In this document: positions 52,737 through 61,565 of the stretch, piece after piece
Position numbering within the stretch: position 1 is the stretch's first letter
Layout of the letters: each line of letters opens with the position of its first letter
Assembly: GCA_963725155.1 (NCBI GenBank)
Contig: CAVRXU010000011.1
Location: forward strand, 1-64,000
DNA length: 64,000 nt
From: DATDAH01 sp963725155
Lineage (GTDB): Bacteria > Actinomycetota > Acidimicrobiia > Acidimicrobiales > DATDAH01
Direction of reading: 5' to 3'
Notes under the pieces: generated by a model
What the model was told of the DNA's origin: nothing
Seen by the model: only the letters and a program-made list of their open reading frames with translations
Database searches by the model: none
Position numbers and translations under genes: made by a program

Positions 52737-53684
52737 GTGGCCGACGTCCCCGTCATCGACCTGCGGGACGAGGACGCGCCGGGCCGGATCGATCGGGCCT
52801 GCCGCGACCACGGCTTCTTCTCCGTCACCGGCCACGGCATCGACGCCGAGCTGCTCGACCGGTTGCTGGCGGCCTCGACCGCGTTCTTCGCCCTCCCCGA
52901 GGAGGAGAAGGCCGAGATCGCCATGGCCCGGGGCGGGCGGGCGTGGCGGGGGTGGTTCCCGCTGGCCGGCGAGCTGACCAGCGGCGTGCCCGATCGCAAA
53001 GAAGGGATCTACTTCGGGGCTGAAGGGGCGGCCGACGATCCCCTCCCGCTGCACGGGCCCAACCTCTTCCCGGCACGGCCGACCGAGCTCGGTCCGACGG
53101 TGCTGGCCGCCCTCGACGCCTTCACCGCCCTCGGCCACCGCCTGATGGGCTTGCTCGCCGTCGGCCTCGGCCTCGACCGGGACTGGTTCGCCCGGGACCT
53201 GACGGCCGACCCGACGATCCTGTTCCGGATCTTCCACTACCCGCCTGCGGTCGAGACCGACGGCGCCGGCGACTGGGGAGTGGCCGAGCACACCGACTAC
53301 GGCCTGCTCACCCTCCTCCTGCAGGACGCCAGCGGCGGCCTCCAGGTCCGGACGGGCGGTGAGTGGCGCGACATCCCGCCGGTGCCCGAGGCGCTGGTCT
53401 GCAACCTGGGCGACATGCTCGAGCGCCTGACCGAGGGCCGGTACCGCTCCACGCCCCACCGGGTGCGCAGCCCCGAAGGCGGAGGCCGCATCTCCTGCCC
53501 GTTCTTCTTCGACCCCGGCTGGGACGCCGAGGTCCAGCCCCTGCCCCTGCCCGACCCGGCCCCGGGCGAGCGGGTCGAGCGCTGGGACGACGACGACCCC
53601 CTGGCTTGGGAGGGCCCCTACGGCGCCTACCTCCTCAGCCGCGTGGCCAAGGTCTTCCCCCACCTCTTCGACGAGGTGGTCTGA
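52737..53684 (+). CDS. 2OG-Fe(II) oxygenase of the isopenicillin-N-synthase-like family
   Basis: The protein has 315 residues from GTG 52737. The DIOX_N region begins DVPVIDLRDEDAPGRIDRAC and contains HGFFSVTGHGI. The C-terminal 2OG domain holds H-x-D in VAEHTDYGLLTLL, the distal His in RSTPHRVRSP and the R-x-S pair RISCPFFF. Family members hydroxylate or ring-close small molecules such as plant hormones, gibberellins and beta-lactam precursors. Control by the shared TetR operator suggests that its substrate is in the same pathway as the carotenoid oxygenase product. Confidence 0.87.
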   Translation: MADVPVIDLRDEDAPGRIDRACRDHGFFSVTGHGIDAELLDRLLAASTAFFALPEEEKAEIAMARGGRAWRGWFPLAGELTSGVPDRKEGIYFGAEGAADDPLPLHGPNLFPARPTELGPTVLAALDAFTALGHRLMGLLAVGLGLDRDWFARDLTADPTILFRIFHYPPAVETDGAGDWGVAEHTDYGLLTLLLQDASGGLQVRTGGEWRDIPPVPEALVCNLGDMLERLTEGRYRSTPHRVRSPEGGGRISCPFFFDPGWDAEVQPLPLPDPAPGERVERWDDDDPLAWEGPYGAYLLSRVAKVFPHLFDEVV

Positions 53685-53778
53685 GTGACCACTACCGACA
53701 ACCCCGCAACCATGGGGCGTCGGGTCGAGCTACCGGTCATCGGGGCGGGCAAGCCCTCGAATCACACGGCCGTGACCA

Positions 53779-53842
53779 GTGCTCGTTCTGGCGGCGGATT
53801 TCCGGGCTATAGCCGGGAAATCCGCCGCCAGAACGAGAGCAC
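53779..53842. repeat. Palindromic element copy E, downstream of the 2OG oxygenase gene
   Basis: This is the longest member. Arms from GTGCTCGTTCTGGCGG to CCGCCAGAACGAGAGCAC enclose TTTCCGGGCTA / TAGCCGGGAAA. Twenty-seven of 28 stem pairs match from CTCGTTCTGG inward, with a 2-base bulge near the outer end. It lies in the gap between the 2OG gene (ends 53684) and the convergent gene (ends 53892). Confidence 0.78.
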
Positions 53843-53891
53843 AGCCCAAGAACCGTCGGCTCGGCCCCCATCGTTGCCGTCGGTTGACCGG

Positions 53892-54740
53892 CTACGGCAA
53901 TGACAAGCCGTAGGTGAGGGTGCCGTCGGGGTTGATGTCGTAGATCTCGACGCCGTCGGCGACGTGGGGGGCATCGGCGGCGAGGGCCACGGCGATCTTG
54001 TTGCCGGCGTTGCGCATCACGTCGAGGACCAGCTCGACGGCCTGCGCGGGGGTGAGGTGCGCCCGGACGGCGGCGAGGGCCTCGTCGGGGAGCTGGGCGG
54101 GCTGCCAGATGAGGGCGTCGGTCAGAGCGAGGGCCGCCTTCTGGGGCTCGCTCAGGTCGCTCCCGGCGAAGTCGTCGACGGCGGCGAAGGTGGCGTCGTC
54201 GGCGCCGGCGACCAGGGCCGACCGGCTGCGCAGGGACTGACAGAGGCGGCACTGGTGCTGGCGGGCACCGCGGAGGCGGACCAGCTCGGCGGTCACGGGG
54301 TCGAGGGCGTCGAGGCGGGCCACGACCCGCTGGAACTCGTCGATGGCGGCCCAACGGTCACCCTCCGCGGACTGAGCGGGCGGCCAGTCGGCCGGGACGA
54401 ACAACGCGTCCAGTGCGTGGCGGACCCTCGGCACCCAGTCGCCCAGGTAGATGGCCAGGACCACCGCGAACATCCGGTCGCCGGCCGCTTCGGCCAGCTC
54501 GGCCCGCATCAGGTCGTCGATGGCGGTGACGTCCACCGCGAACTGTTCGGCGAAGGCCGTGATGAGCGGGTGTTGGGGCGTCTCGGCCACGAGCGGGGGC
54601 AACCCCAGCACCCGGCCGGGCACGCCGGCGGCCGCCGGCAGGGTCCCGGCGCCGATCGCCCGGTCCAGCGCCGCGGTCGCCGCGGGCGCGTGGGCGGCCA
54701 GCGCGGCGCGTCCATCCATATCGGACCAGGGGTCGCCCAC
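53892..54740 (-). CDS. AhpD-like carboxymuconolactone-decarboxylase family protein
   Basis: The protein has 282 residues. The redox motif QHQCRLCQSLRS holds two Cys (C-x-x-C) with a flanking His, the AhpD/CMD signature. The long helical chain suggests two fused CMD-type domains. AhpD-like proteins act in peroxide or disulfide relay reactions. GTG 54740 was taken as start and ATG 54719 is possible. The ClpP-like gene lies immediately upstream (18-bp gap) on the same strand. Confidence 0.72.
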   Translation of the reverse strand: MGDPWSDMDGRAALAAHAPAATAALDRAIGAGTLPAAAGVPGRVLGLPPLVAETPQHPLITAFAEQFAVDVTAIDDLMRAELAEAAGDRMFAVVLAIYLGDWVPRVRHALDALFVPADWPPAQSAEGDRWAAIDEFQRVVARLDALDPVTAELVRLRGARQHQCRLCQSLRSRSALVAGADDATFAAVDDFAGSDLSEPQKAALALTDALIWQPAQLPDEALAAVRAHLTPAQAVELVLDVMRNAGNKIAVALAADAPHVADGVEIYDINPDGTLTYGLSLP

Positions 54741-54758
54741 CCCCCGAGTCTGCCGCCG

Positions 54759-55355
54759 TCAGGCCTTGAAGCCGAAGCCGCGGCCGGGGAGGCGGCGGAC
54801 CTCGCCCCGGCCGGTGACGATCTCGTCGACCAGGCCGTACGCCCGGGCCTCCTCGGGGTCGAAGTGGCGGGCGGCCCGCAGGTCAGCGGCGACCTCGTCC
54901 TCAGTCCGGCCGACGGCTCGGGCCAAGCGGTTCACGAAGTGGTCGACGTGGCGCTGGTACTGGGCCGCCCAGCCCGCGATGTCGTCGGTCCGTCCCGCGT
55001 AGGCCGACTGCGGCTCGCGGAGCTGGAAGCTGGCGTGGGGCAGGGCCAGGCGCCGGTCGGCCACGGCCAGGATCCCGACGGCGGGGCCGGCCACGCGCCC
55101 GACGGCGACGACGTGGACGGGCACGCCGATCAGGTCCACGACGTCGATCAGGGTGAAGGCCGCCTCCAACGAGCCGCCGGCGCAGTCGAGGTGGAGCGTG
55201 ACCAACTCGTCGCCCTCGCCGTCCAGGGTCATGAGCTCGGCGGCCGCCGCGGTGGCCAGGTCGGTGTCCAGCTCGCCGCTGACCAGGACCGTGCGCTGGT
55301 CGAAGAGCCGGGTGCGGACCCAGTCCCCAAAGGGCATCCGGGGGTCGAGGCTCAC
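54759..55355 (-). CDS. ClpP-like protein lacking the catalytic triad
   Basis: The protein has 198 residues with the ClpP fold: LDCAGGSLEAAFTLIDVVDL corresponds to the S1/oxyanion hairpin. The catalytic Ser in the family motif G-x-(A/M)-x-S-A/M is replaced here by VGRVAGPAVGIL (Gly). The catalytic His of M-I-H-Q is replaced (FQLREPQ). The Asp region also differs (RAARHFDPEEA). It resembles ClpR or structural ClpP subunits that only assemble rings. It overlaps the XRE gene by 4 bp and sits divergent to an active ClpP at 55692. Partner or regulatory subunit roles are inferred. Confidence 0.8.
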   Translation of the reverse strand: MSLDPRMPFGDWVRTRLFDQRTVLVSGELDTDLATAAAAELMTLDGEGDELVTLHLDCAGGSLEAAFTLIDVVDLIGVPVHVVAVGRVAGPAVGILAVADRRLALPHASFQLREPQSAYAGRTDDIAGWAAQYQRHVDHFVNRLARAVGRTEDEVAADLRAARHFDPEEARAYGLVDEIVTGRGEVRRLPGRGFGFKA

Positions 55356-55600
55356 TCGAGCTTCCAGTCGATCCGGCGGCCGAGGGCGGCGGCGTAGCGC
55401 TCCAGGGAGGACAGGCGGAGGTCACCGGTGCCCGACTCCAGGCGGGCCACCGCCGACTGGGAGGTCCCCATGCGGGCCGCCACCTCGGTCTGGGACAGGC
55501 CCGCGGCCTGGCGCAGGCTCACCAGGTCCCCCGCCAGCTCCTTGCGGGTCGTGAGGTCGTCGAACCCCGGGAACGCCGATCGTCGCTTCGGCTCAGCCAT
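55352..55600 (-). CDS. XRE-family HTH regulator of the ClpP cluster
   Basis: The protein has 82 residues. The HTH is LRQAAGLSQTEVAARMGTSQ followed by SAVARLESGTGDLRLSSLER. A basic N-terminus MAEPKRRSAFPGFDD precedes it. The stop overlaps the ClpP-like gene start by 4 bp, so the operon is XRE then ClpP-like. The palindrome and -10-like box at 55617-55640 lie in the 91-bp gap to the active ClpP gene, suggesting control of both directions. An activator/repressor loop resembling PopR-type control of extra ClpP genes is possible but unproven. Confidence 0.84.
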   Translation of the reverse strand: MAEPKRRSAFPGFDDLTTRKELAGDLVSLRQAAGLSQTEVAARMGTSQSAVARLESGTGDLRLSSLERYAAALGRRIDWKLE

Positions 55601-55616
55601 CGTCCATCCATTCGCC

Positions 55617-55640
55617 TATACTATCTCATATACGAGATAT
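55617..55640. promoter_or_regulatory. AT-rich palindrome and promoter between XRE and clpP
   Basis: TATCTC-ATATAC-GAGATA is a perfect 6-bp inverted repeat (55622-55639) with a near-symmetric centre. A -10-like TATACT lies at 55617-55622, and GAGAT-type half-sites recur further into the gap. It is the only AT-rich stretch nearby. It is probably the operator of the XRE protein. Confidence 0.68.
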
Positions 55641-55691
55641 CACATCTGCGATCTCACCGATGATCGTAGTCCGAGCGAGGAGTGCGAATCC

Positions 55692-56312
55692 ATGAGCGTG
55701 ATCCCCACTGTCGTCCAGCAGAGCGCCCGGGGCGACCGGGCCTTCGACATCTTCTCCAGCCTGCTGAGCGAGCGCATCGTCTTCCTGGGCCAGGAGGTGG
55801 ACGACCAGATCGCCAACCTGCTCATCGCCCAGATCCTGCACCTCGAGGCACAGGACCCGGACAAGGACATCAACCTCTACATCAACTCCCCCGGGGGCCT
55901 GGCCTACGGCGGCATGGCCATCTACGACACCATGCAGCACGTCCGCTGTGACGTGGCCACCATCTGCGTGGGCATGGGGATGTCGGCAGCGGCGATGATC
56001 CTGTGCGGCGGGGCCGAGGGCAAGCGCTTCGCCCTGCCCAGCGCCAAGCTCATGATCCACCAAGGCTCGGCCGGCGCCCGGGGCGCGCCCCGGGACATGG
56101 AGATCCACCTGCGGGAGGTCCTGGCCACCACCCACCGCATGACCGAGATCCTGAGCCATCACAGCGGCCGGTCCATGGAGGAGGTCGAGCACGATCTCGA
56201 CCGGGACTACTTCATGACCGCCGAGGAGGCCAAGGCGTGGGGCCTGATCGACGACATCCTCGTCCCCCGCCGTGGCGTCTCCGCCCCCAAGGACGTGCCG
56301 GTCGCCGTCTGA
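55692..56312 (+). CDS. clpP: ATP-dependent Clp protease proteolytic subunit
   Basis: The protein has 206 residues. Catalytic Ser is in GMGMSAAAMIL, His in KLMIHQGSAGA and Asp in DRDYFMTAEEA. The S1 loop YINSPGGLAYGGMAIYDTM is intact. It starts at ATG 55692 with GAGGAG upstream. This would be a secondary ClpP outside any clpX/tig locus. Together with the triad-less neighbour it could form a mixed ring whose unfoldase (ClpX, ClpC) is encoded elsewhere. The cell uses such complexes for regulated protein degradation. Confidence 0.92.
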   Translation: MSVIPTVVQQSARGDRAFDIFSSLLSERIVFLGQEVDDQIANLLIAQILHLEAQDPDKDINLYINSPGGLAYGGMAIYDTMQHVRCDVATICVGMGMSAAAMILCGGAEGKRFALPSAKLMIHQGSAGARGAPRDMEIHLREVLATTHRMTEILSHHSGRSMEEVEHDLDRDYFMTAEEAKAWGLIDDILVPRRGVSAPKDVPVAV

Positions 56313-58859
56313 TCAGCCGACGGCGTCTTCGCGACAGCGGGCGGCGTCCAGGGGCTGACCGGCCTGGTCGAACAGGCCGGCGGCGCGGGCCAGGAGGGCC
56401 TCGGCCTCGTCGCCCCGACCTTCGGCCCGGGCCAGGGCGGCCTCCGCCTCGGCCACCGCGCCCTGCCAAGCGGTGCCGTGCCACAGCCCGGCGGCCCGCT
56501 GGGCCCGCTCCAGGCTCGAACGGGCCTCGTCGAGGCGACCGGCCTCGGCCAGGGCCGCCGTCGCCGGGACGGCCAGCATGATGTCGCAGTACTGGCATCG
56601 GGCCGCCGGGTCGGCCGCGTTCTCGGCCTCGGCCACCAGGGCGACGGCGGCGTCAGCGTCCGGGGCGATGGCGATCAGCGTTCCGTAGATGCGCTGGATC
56701 AGGTGACGGGCCAGCGGAGACCAGCGGGCCAGGCTCAGGGCCCGGCGAGCATGGCGTGCCGCGGCCTCGCGATCGCCCTCGGCCAGCTCCACTTCGGCCA
56801 GCCGCTGCAGGCAGAGCGCCGTGCCCGCGTCGGCGTGCAGGTCCTGGTGCATCGCCATCGACCGCTCGAGGTCGACCCGCGCCTCGTCGAGGTGGCCGGC
56901 CAGGAAGAGAGCCTCGCCGGACAGGCACAGGGCGAAGGCTTCGGCCCGCCGGGCCCCGCTCTGCTCCGCGGTGGCCTGCAGGCCGCGGGCCAGCGCGACG
57001 ACCTCGTCGTACGGAAGGGGCCCGTAGAGCAGGTACTCGGTCACGCAGAGCTGGCCGTCGAACACCTTGGTGGCCAACACCGGATCGTCCTGGGTCGCCC
57101 GCAGCTCGCGCCGGATGCGGTCGAACCACTCCCCACGGTTGTGGGCGATCATGCCCTGGAGGGCGATGACGTCCAGCAGGGCGCCGGGTGCCCCAGGGGC
57201 CAGCGCCAGGTCTCGGGCGTCGCGGGCAGCGAGCTCGGCGGCGTCGATGTCGCCCCGGAAGAACGCCACCATCCCCCGCAGGAGGAGGATGGCGCCGTCG
57301 TTGGGCCCGCCGTCGAGCTCGAGGCCCTCCAGCGCATCGGCCGCCCCGTCGACGTCACTGGAGAGGATCGACGCTTGGGCCAACCCCAGGCGCAACATCG
57401 GGACCCACTCCGGGCCGGCCAGGGCGAGGGCCTCCCGGAGGTGACGGGGCGCCGAGGTGTCGCCGGTGGCGACCAGGGCCATGGCCCGTAGGGCGAGCAG
57501 TTCGACCCGGGCGTCGCCGTCGGCGTGATCGAGCACGGATCCGGTCAGCGCCAACACGTCGCTGTGGGCGTGGACGCTCGAGGCCACACGGGCGGCGTCC
57601 AGGACGAAGGGGACGGCGGCGGACGCCTCGCCGGCCGCGAGGTAGTGCTCGGCCACCACCGGAGCCGGCCCGCCGGCGGCGGCCAGGGCCTCAGCCACCT
57701 CGTGGTGCAACTCGGCGCGGCGGTGGGGGCCGAGGCGATCGACGAGCGCAGTGGCGACGTCGGCCGAGGCGAAGCGATACGTGTCCCCGTCCTGCTCGAG
57801 CAGGCCGGCGCCGACGGCGAGCTCGAGGACCCGGTCAGCCTGCTCCGAGGTCACGCCCGACACCGCCCGGAAGGTGACGGGGTCGATCGCCGGCCCCACC
57901 AACGCGATCCGCGTCAGCACGGTAGTGACCTCCTCGGGGAGCTCGGGCACGTACCGGTCGGTGGGCAGCGGACGCAGCGGGTCCGGCTCGAGGACCGTGA
58001 GGCCGGTGAGCACCCCCGGATCCCGGTGGGCGACGACCAGACCGATCGGGGCCCGACGGGACAGCTGGGCCCACTGCTCGACCTGCACGAGCGTGGCCCG
58101 ATCGGCCATCTCGAGGTCGTGGAGCACCAACAGGATCCCGCCGTCCTCCGCCGCGGCCAGCACCAGCTCCCGGGCCGCGAGCTGGAGCCGTCCGACCGTC
58201 GACGGTGGTCCTCCGGCGAACACCGCGGCCAGCTCCGAGCGGCAGCCATCGGGCACCCGCTCCACGAGGGCGGGGCGGCGCTGACCGATCTCGTCGAGGA
58301 CGTCGACCACCCCCGCGAGGACGCCGAGCTGCAGCATCCGGCCCCGGGCGGCCAGGATGCCGGCCGCCCCGGCGTCGGCGTAGAGCTCGTCCAGCAGCTC
58401 CCGCCGGGCCCGGCCCGGCGGCGCGACCACCAGCACGGCACTGCCGCGGCCCTCCCGGAGGTCCTCGATCACGGCGTGGAGGTCGGACGCCGAGGTCGCT
58501 GACCTCGCGGCCGGACCATCGGCCACGTCGGCGACGAAGCGGTACCCCCGGCCGTGCACCGTGCGGATGACCCGCTGATCCCGTCCGTTGTCCCCCACGG
58601 CCCGGCGGGCGGCCTTGATGCGGCTGGTCAAGGCCGACTCGGAGACGAAACGGTCGCCCCAGACCTCGTCGAGAAGCTCCGTCTTCAGCACCAGTCGCTC
58701 GCGGTGCTCGACGAGGTAGGCGAGGACGTCGAACACCTGGGGCTCGACGGGCACGACCTCACCCGCCCGGCGGAGCTCGTGACCGGCCAGGTCCAGCTCC
58801 ACATCGCCGAACGTCGTCGTGGACTGCACGTCCCGCTTCCTCTCCTGCGCCGTCTCCAC
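56313..58859 (-). CDS. Large winged-helix regulator with AAA-like and TPR regions
   Basis: The protein has 848 residues with a GTG start (58859; GTG 58829 is a plausible alternative). Residues about 15-105 are an OmpR/PhoB-type winged helix (PVEPQVFDVLAYLVEHRERL, SESALTSRIKAARRAVGD, VHGRGYRF). The centre resembles an AAA/STAND nucleotide domain, but the P-loop is degenerate (VVAPPGRARRELLDELY) with no Lys-Ser/Thr. The last 450 residues are helical TPR-like repeats. It is an ATP-linked or purely structural regulator, probably activating the divergent FAD oxidoreductase-OsmC genes. Its winged helix nearly matches that at 62072. Confidence 0.82.
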   Translation of the reverse strand: METAQERKRDVQSTTTFGDVELDLAGHELRRAGEVVPVEPQVFDVLAYLVEHRERLVLKTELLDEVWGDRFVSESALTSRIKAARRAVGDNGRDQRVIRTVHGRGYRFVADVADGPAARSATSASDLHAVIEDLREGRGSAVLVVAPPGRARRELLDELYADAGAAGILAARGRMLQLGVLAGVVDVLDEIGQRRPALVERVPDGCRSELAAVFAGGPPSTVGRLQLAARELVLAAAEDGGILLVLHDLEMADRATLVQVEQWAQLSRRAPIGLVVAHRDPGVLTGLTVLEPDPLRPLPTDRYVPELPEEVTTVLTRIALVGPAIDPVTFRAVSGVTSEQADRVLELAVGAGLLEQDGDTYRFASADVATALVDRLGPHRRAELHHEVAEALAAAGGPAPVVAEHYLAAGEASAAVPFVLDAARVASSVHAHSDVLALTGSVLDHADGDARVELLALRAMALVATGDTSAPRHLREALALAGPEWVPMLRLGLAQASILSSDVDGAADALEGLELDGGPNDGAILLLRGMVAFFRGDIDAAELAARDARDLALAPGAPGALLDVIALQGMIAHNRGEWFDRIRRELRATQDDPVLATKVFDGQLCVTEYLLYGPLPYDEVVALARGLQATAEQSGARRAEAFALCLSGEALFLAGHLDEARVDLERSMAMHQDLHADAGTALCLQRLAEVELAEGDREAAARHARRALSLARWSPLARHLIQRIYGTLIAIAPDADAAVALVAEAENAADPAARCQYCDIMLAVPATAALAEAGRLDEARSSLERAQRAAGLWHGTAWQGAVAEAEAALARAEGRGDEAEALLARAAGLFDQAGQPLDAARCREDAVG

Positions 58860-58915
58860 AAGATCCCCCGATCGTCTCCAAGACCGGCGGACGACCGTCC
58901 CGCACTCTGGCAGAC

Positions 58916-60100
58916 ATGAACGCCACCGTCACCCCCGTGAGCGACGTCGTCGTCGTGGGCGCCCGCTGCGCCGGCGCGGCCACGGCGATGCTCCTGGCCC
59001 GCCAGGGCCACCGGGTCGTCCTGGTCGACCGGGCCACCTTCCCCAGCGACACCGTCTCCACGCACGCCGTCGCCCGGGGCGGCGTGGTGCAGCTGGCCCG
59101 CTGGGGCCTCCTCGACGCCGTCCTGGCCTCGGGCGCACCGGCGATCCGCCGGGTCCGCTTCCACGTCGGCGGCGAGGTGATCGACCGGGTGATCAAGGAA
59201 CGGGCCGGCGTCGACCACTTGGTCGCACCGCGGCGCTTCGTCCTCGACCATCTGTTGGTCGAGGCCGCCAGGGAGGCCGGGGTGGAGGTGCACACCGGCG
59301 TGACCGTGACCGGCCTCACGAAGGCCGGCGCCCGGGTGACCGGCGTACAGGGTCACGACGCCGAGGGCGAAGCCTTCGAGGTCGCGGCGCGATTCGTCGT
59401 CGGCGCCGACGGCGTCCGCTCCCGTGTGGCCCGCGCCGTCGACGCCCCGATCGTCGACCGGCGCCCGCCGGGCGGGGCCACGCACTACGCCTACTTCGCC
59501 GGGTCGGTGTGGGGCGGCTTCGAGTTCCACATCGCCGACCAGGTGTTGGCCGGGGTGTTCCCGACCCACAACGGCGAAGCCAACGTGTGGGCGTGCACGC
59601 CGGCGGAACGGACCGACGAGCTGCGGGATGACCGTTCCGCCGGGCTGCTGCGCCTCCTGGCGATGGCGAACCCAGACCTCGCCGAGCGCATGGAGTCGGC
59701 CGAGCAGACCAGCCCCGTCCGGGGCGCGGTCGCCCTGCCCAACCACATCCGCCGCGCCTGGGGCCCGGGCTGGGCCCTGGTCGGCGATGCCGCCCTCCAC
59801 CGGGACCCGGTGACGGGCCACGGGATCACCGATGCCTTTCGGGATGCCGAGCTGATGGCCCGGACCATCGACGCCGTGATCCGGGGCGAGATGGGCGAAG
59901 GCGTTGCCGGCCGCGGCTACGAGGCCCTGCGCCACGACCTGGTGCGGGAGCAGTTCGACGCCACCGTCCGGATGTCCCAGTACCCGCCGGTCGAGGAGTT
60001 CGTCGAGCAGCAGTTCCGCTCCGCCGCGGCCATCGAGGCCGAGGCCCAGTTCCTCGCCGACCTGCCGTCCATGACGCCGCCGCTCGCGGCGGTCGCCTGA
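58916..60100 (+). CDS. FAD-dependent oxidoreductase (GGR/monooxygenase-like)
   Basis: The protein has 394 residues. The FAD dinucleotide motif is VVVGARCAGAATAMLLARQG and the second flavin motif is LVGDAALHRDPVTGHGITDA. The overall order matches the geranylgeranyl-reductase/PHBH-like flavoprotein group. It is divergent from the large regulator (57 bp between starts), so the regulator probably controls it. The OsmC gene starts 57 bp downstream, likely in the same operon. The substrate is unknown. Confidence 0.85.
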   Translation: MNATVTPVSDVVVVGARCAGAATAMLLARQGHRVVLVDRATFPSDTVSTHAVARGGVVQLARWGLLDAVLASGAPAIRRVRFHVGGEVIDRVIKERAGVDHLVAPRRFVLDHLLVEAAREAGVEVHTGVTVTGLTKAGARVTGVQGHDAEGEAFEVAARFVVGADGVRSRVARAVDAPIVDRRPPGGATHYAYFAGSVWGGFEFHIADQVLAGVFPTHNGEANVWACTPAERTDELRDDRSAGLLRLLAMANPDLAERMESAEQTSPVRGAVALPNHIRRAWGPGWALVGDAALHRDPVTGHGITDAFRDAELMARTIDAVIRGEMGEGVAGRGYEALRHDLVREQFDATVRMSQYPPVEEFVEQQFRSAAAIEAEAQFLADLPSMTPPLAAVA

Positions 60101-60156
60101 GACCGCCAACCGATCCCCCACCCAATCCACAACCACAACCACAAGGAGCAGTACCC

Positions 60157-60726
60157 ATGACCATCACCGACTCCGATCCCGCCGTGCGCAACGGCGTCGA
60201 CACCGCGACCCTGTTCGCCACCATCGACGCCGTCCGGGCCCAGCCGGCGGCCGCCCAGTTCCAGTTCCGGGCGACCAACCGCTGGGTGTCGGGCACCCAC
60301 AGCCGGGGTTACGTCCAGGGCTTCTTCGGCGTCGGTGCCGAGGACATGTCCCGCGAGGAGCCCTTCGTCCTCAACGCCGACCACCCGACAGTGCTGGTCG
60401 GCTCGGACGAAGGCCCGACGCCGGTGGAGTACGTCCTCCACGCCCTGGCCGCCTGCCTCACCGCCGGCATCGCCAACATCTCGGCGGCCCGAAAGGTGAC
60501 CGTGCACCGGGTCGAGTCGTCCGTCGAGGGCGACATCGACCTGCAGGGCATCCTCGGTCTCGACCCCGACGTGCGCAACGGCTTCCAGGCCATCCGCGTG
60601 CGGTTCGCCATCGACGCCGATGCGACCGCCGAGGTCATCGCCGAGATCGTGGAGCAGGCCTCGGCCCGCTCCGCCGTCCTCGACATCATCACCCACGGGG
60701 TCCCCGTCGACGTCACCGTCGGTTGA
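60157..60726 (+). CDS. OsmC-family peroxiredoxin-like protein
   Basis: The protein has 189 residues. The conserved Cys is in VEYVLHALAACLTAGIAN, and the other OsmC regions (TPVEYVLHALAAC, later strands) are present. OsmC/Ohr proteins reduce organic hydroperoxides. This variant carries only one clearly visible catalytic Cys in the family position; the second should be sought around MSREEPFVLNADHP. The ATG follows AAGGAGCAG. It is co-oriented with the FAD oxidoreductase upstream, a plausible redox pair. Confidence 0.85.
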   Translation: MTITDSDPAVRNGVDTATLFATIDAVRAQPAAAQFQFRATNRWVSGTHSRGYVQGFFGVGAEDMSREEPFVLNADHPTVLVGSDEGPTPVEYVLHALAACLTAGIANISAARKVTVHRVESSVEGDIDLQGILGLDPDVRNGFQAIRVRFAIDADATAEVIAEIVEQASARSAVLDIITHGVPVDVTVG

Positions 60727-60851
60727 TCCCATCGGTCCCGGAGGGGGCGTGGCCGACGGCCGCGCCCCCTCGAGCGCGTCTCCGGCCGATCTCCACGACT
60801 TCACCCGCTGCCCTCCAAGACCGCCGCCCCCGAATCCCCGACGATGCCCTC

Positions 60852-61565
60852 ATGACCACGCCGATGACCGCCGCGACGACCGACGGACCCCGAGCGGCCA
60901 CCGCGGGAGCGCGAGCAATGGCCCCCCTCCTCGTGAGCGTGGCTCCCCTGGGGCTCGTCGTCGGGGTGAAGGCGGCTGCGGCCGACCTCCCCGCCGGCGC
61001 GGGATGGGCCACCAGCTTCACCATCTACGGCGCCAGCGCCCAGCTGGCGGCCATCGACCTGCTCGATCGCGGCGTGGCCCCGGCGCTCGTCGTCCTGACC
61101 GTGGTCGTCGTCAACGCCCGACTGGCCCTCTACAGCGCGGCGCTCGGTCCCTCGTGGAGCACGGCGAGTGGGCCGTGGCAAGCCCTCGCCGCCTACCTCC
61201 TCGTGGACCCGTCCTACGCCACGGGCGTCGACGGCTACGCCCGACCGCTGACGCCGCGGGAACGACACACCTTCTACCTGGCGGCGGCGGCGACGCTCTG
61301 GGCCGGGTGGCAGGCCCTCACGCTCGCCGGGATGACGCTCGGCGCCCGCCTGCCCGCCGGCCTCGATCTCGGCTTCGCCGCCCCCCTCTGCCTCCTGGCC
61401 ATCGTGTCCCGCCAGGTCGACGACCGATCGAGCGCCGTGACCGCCTGTGTCGCGGGCGCCCTCGCCGTCCTCGGCCACGGGCTGCCGATGGCCACGGGCC
61501 TCCCCCTGGCCATCGGCGCCGGAATCCTCGCGGGTGGTGCCCGTGAGGGTGGGACCCGACCATGA
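60852..61565 (+). CDS. azlC: Branched-chain amino acid exporter, large subunit
   Basis: The protein has 237 residues with about seven hydrophobic helices. The start was placed at ATG 60852 because it gives the usual short N-terminus. AzlC signatures include FTIYGASAQLAAIDLL and VVNARLALYSAALGPS. AzlC forms an exporter with AzlD for branched-chain amino acids. The azlD gene overlaps its stop by 4 bp. Confidence 0.9.
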   Translation: MTTPMTAATTDGPRAATAGARAMAPLLVSVAPLGLVVGVKAAAADLPAGAGWATSFTIYGASAQLAAIDLLDRGVAPALVVLTVVVVNARLALYSAALGPSWSTASGPWQALAAYLLVDPSYATGVDGYARPLTPRERHTFYLAAAATLWAGWQALTLAGMTLGARLPAGLDLGFAAPLCLLAIVSRQVDDRSSAVTACVAGALAVLGHGLPMATGLPLAIGAGILAGGAREGGTRP

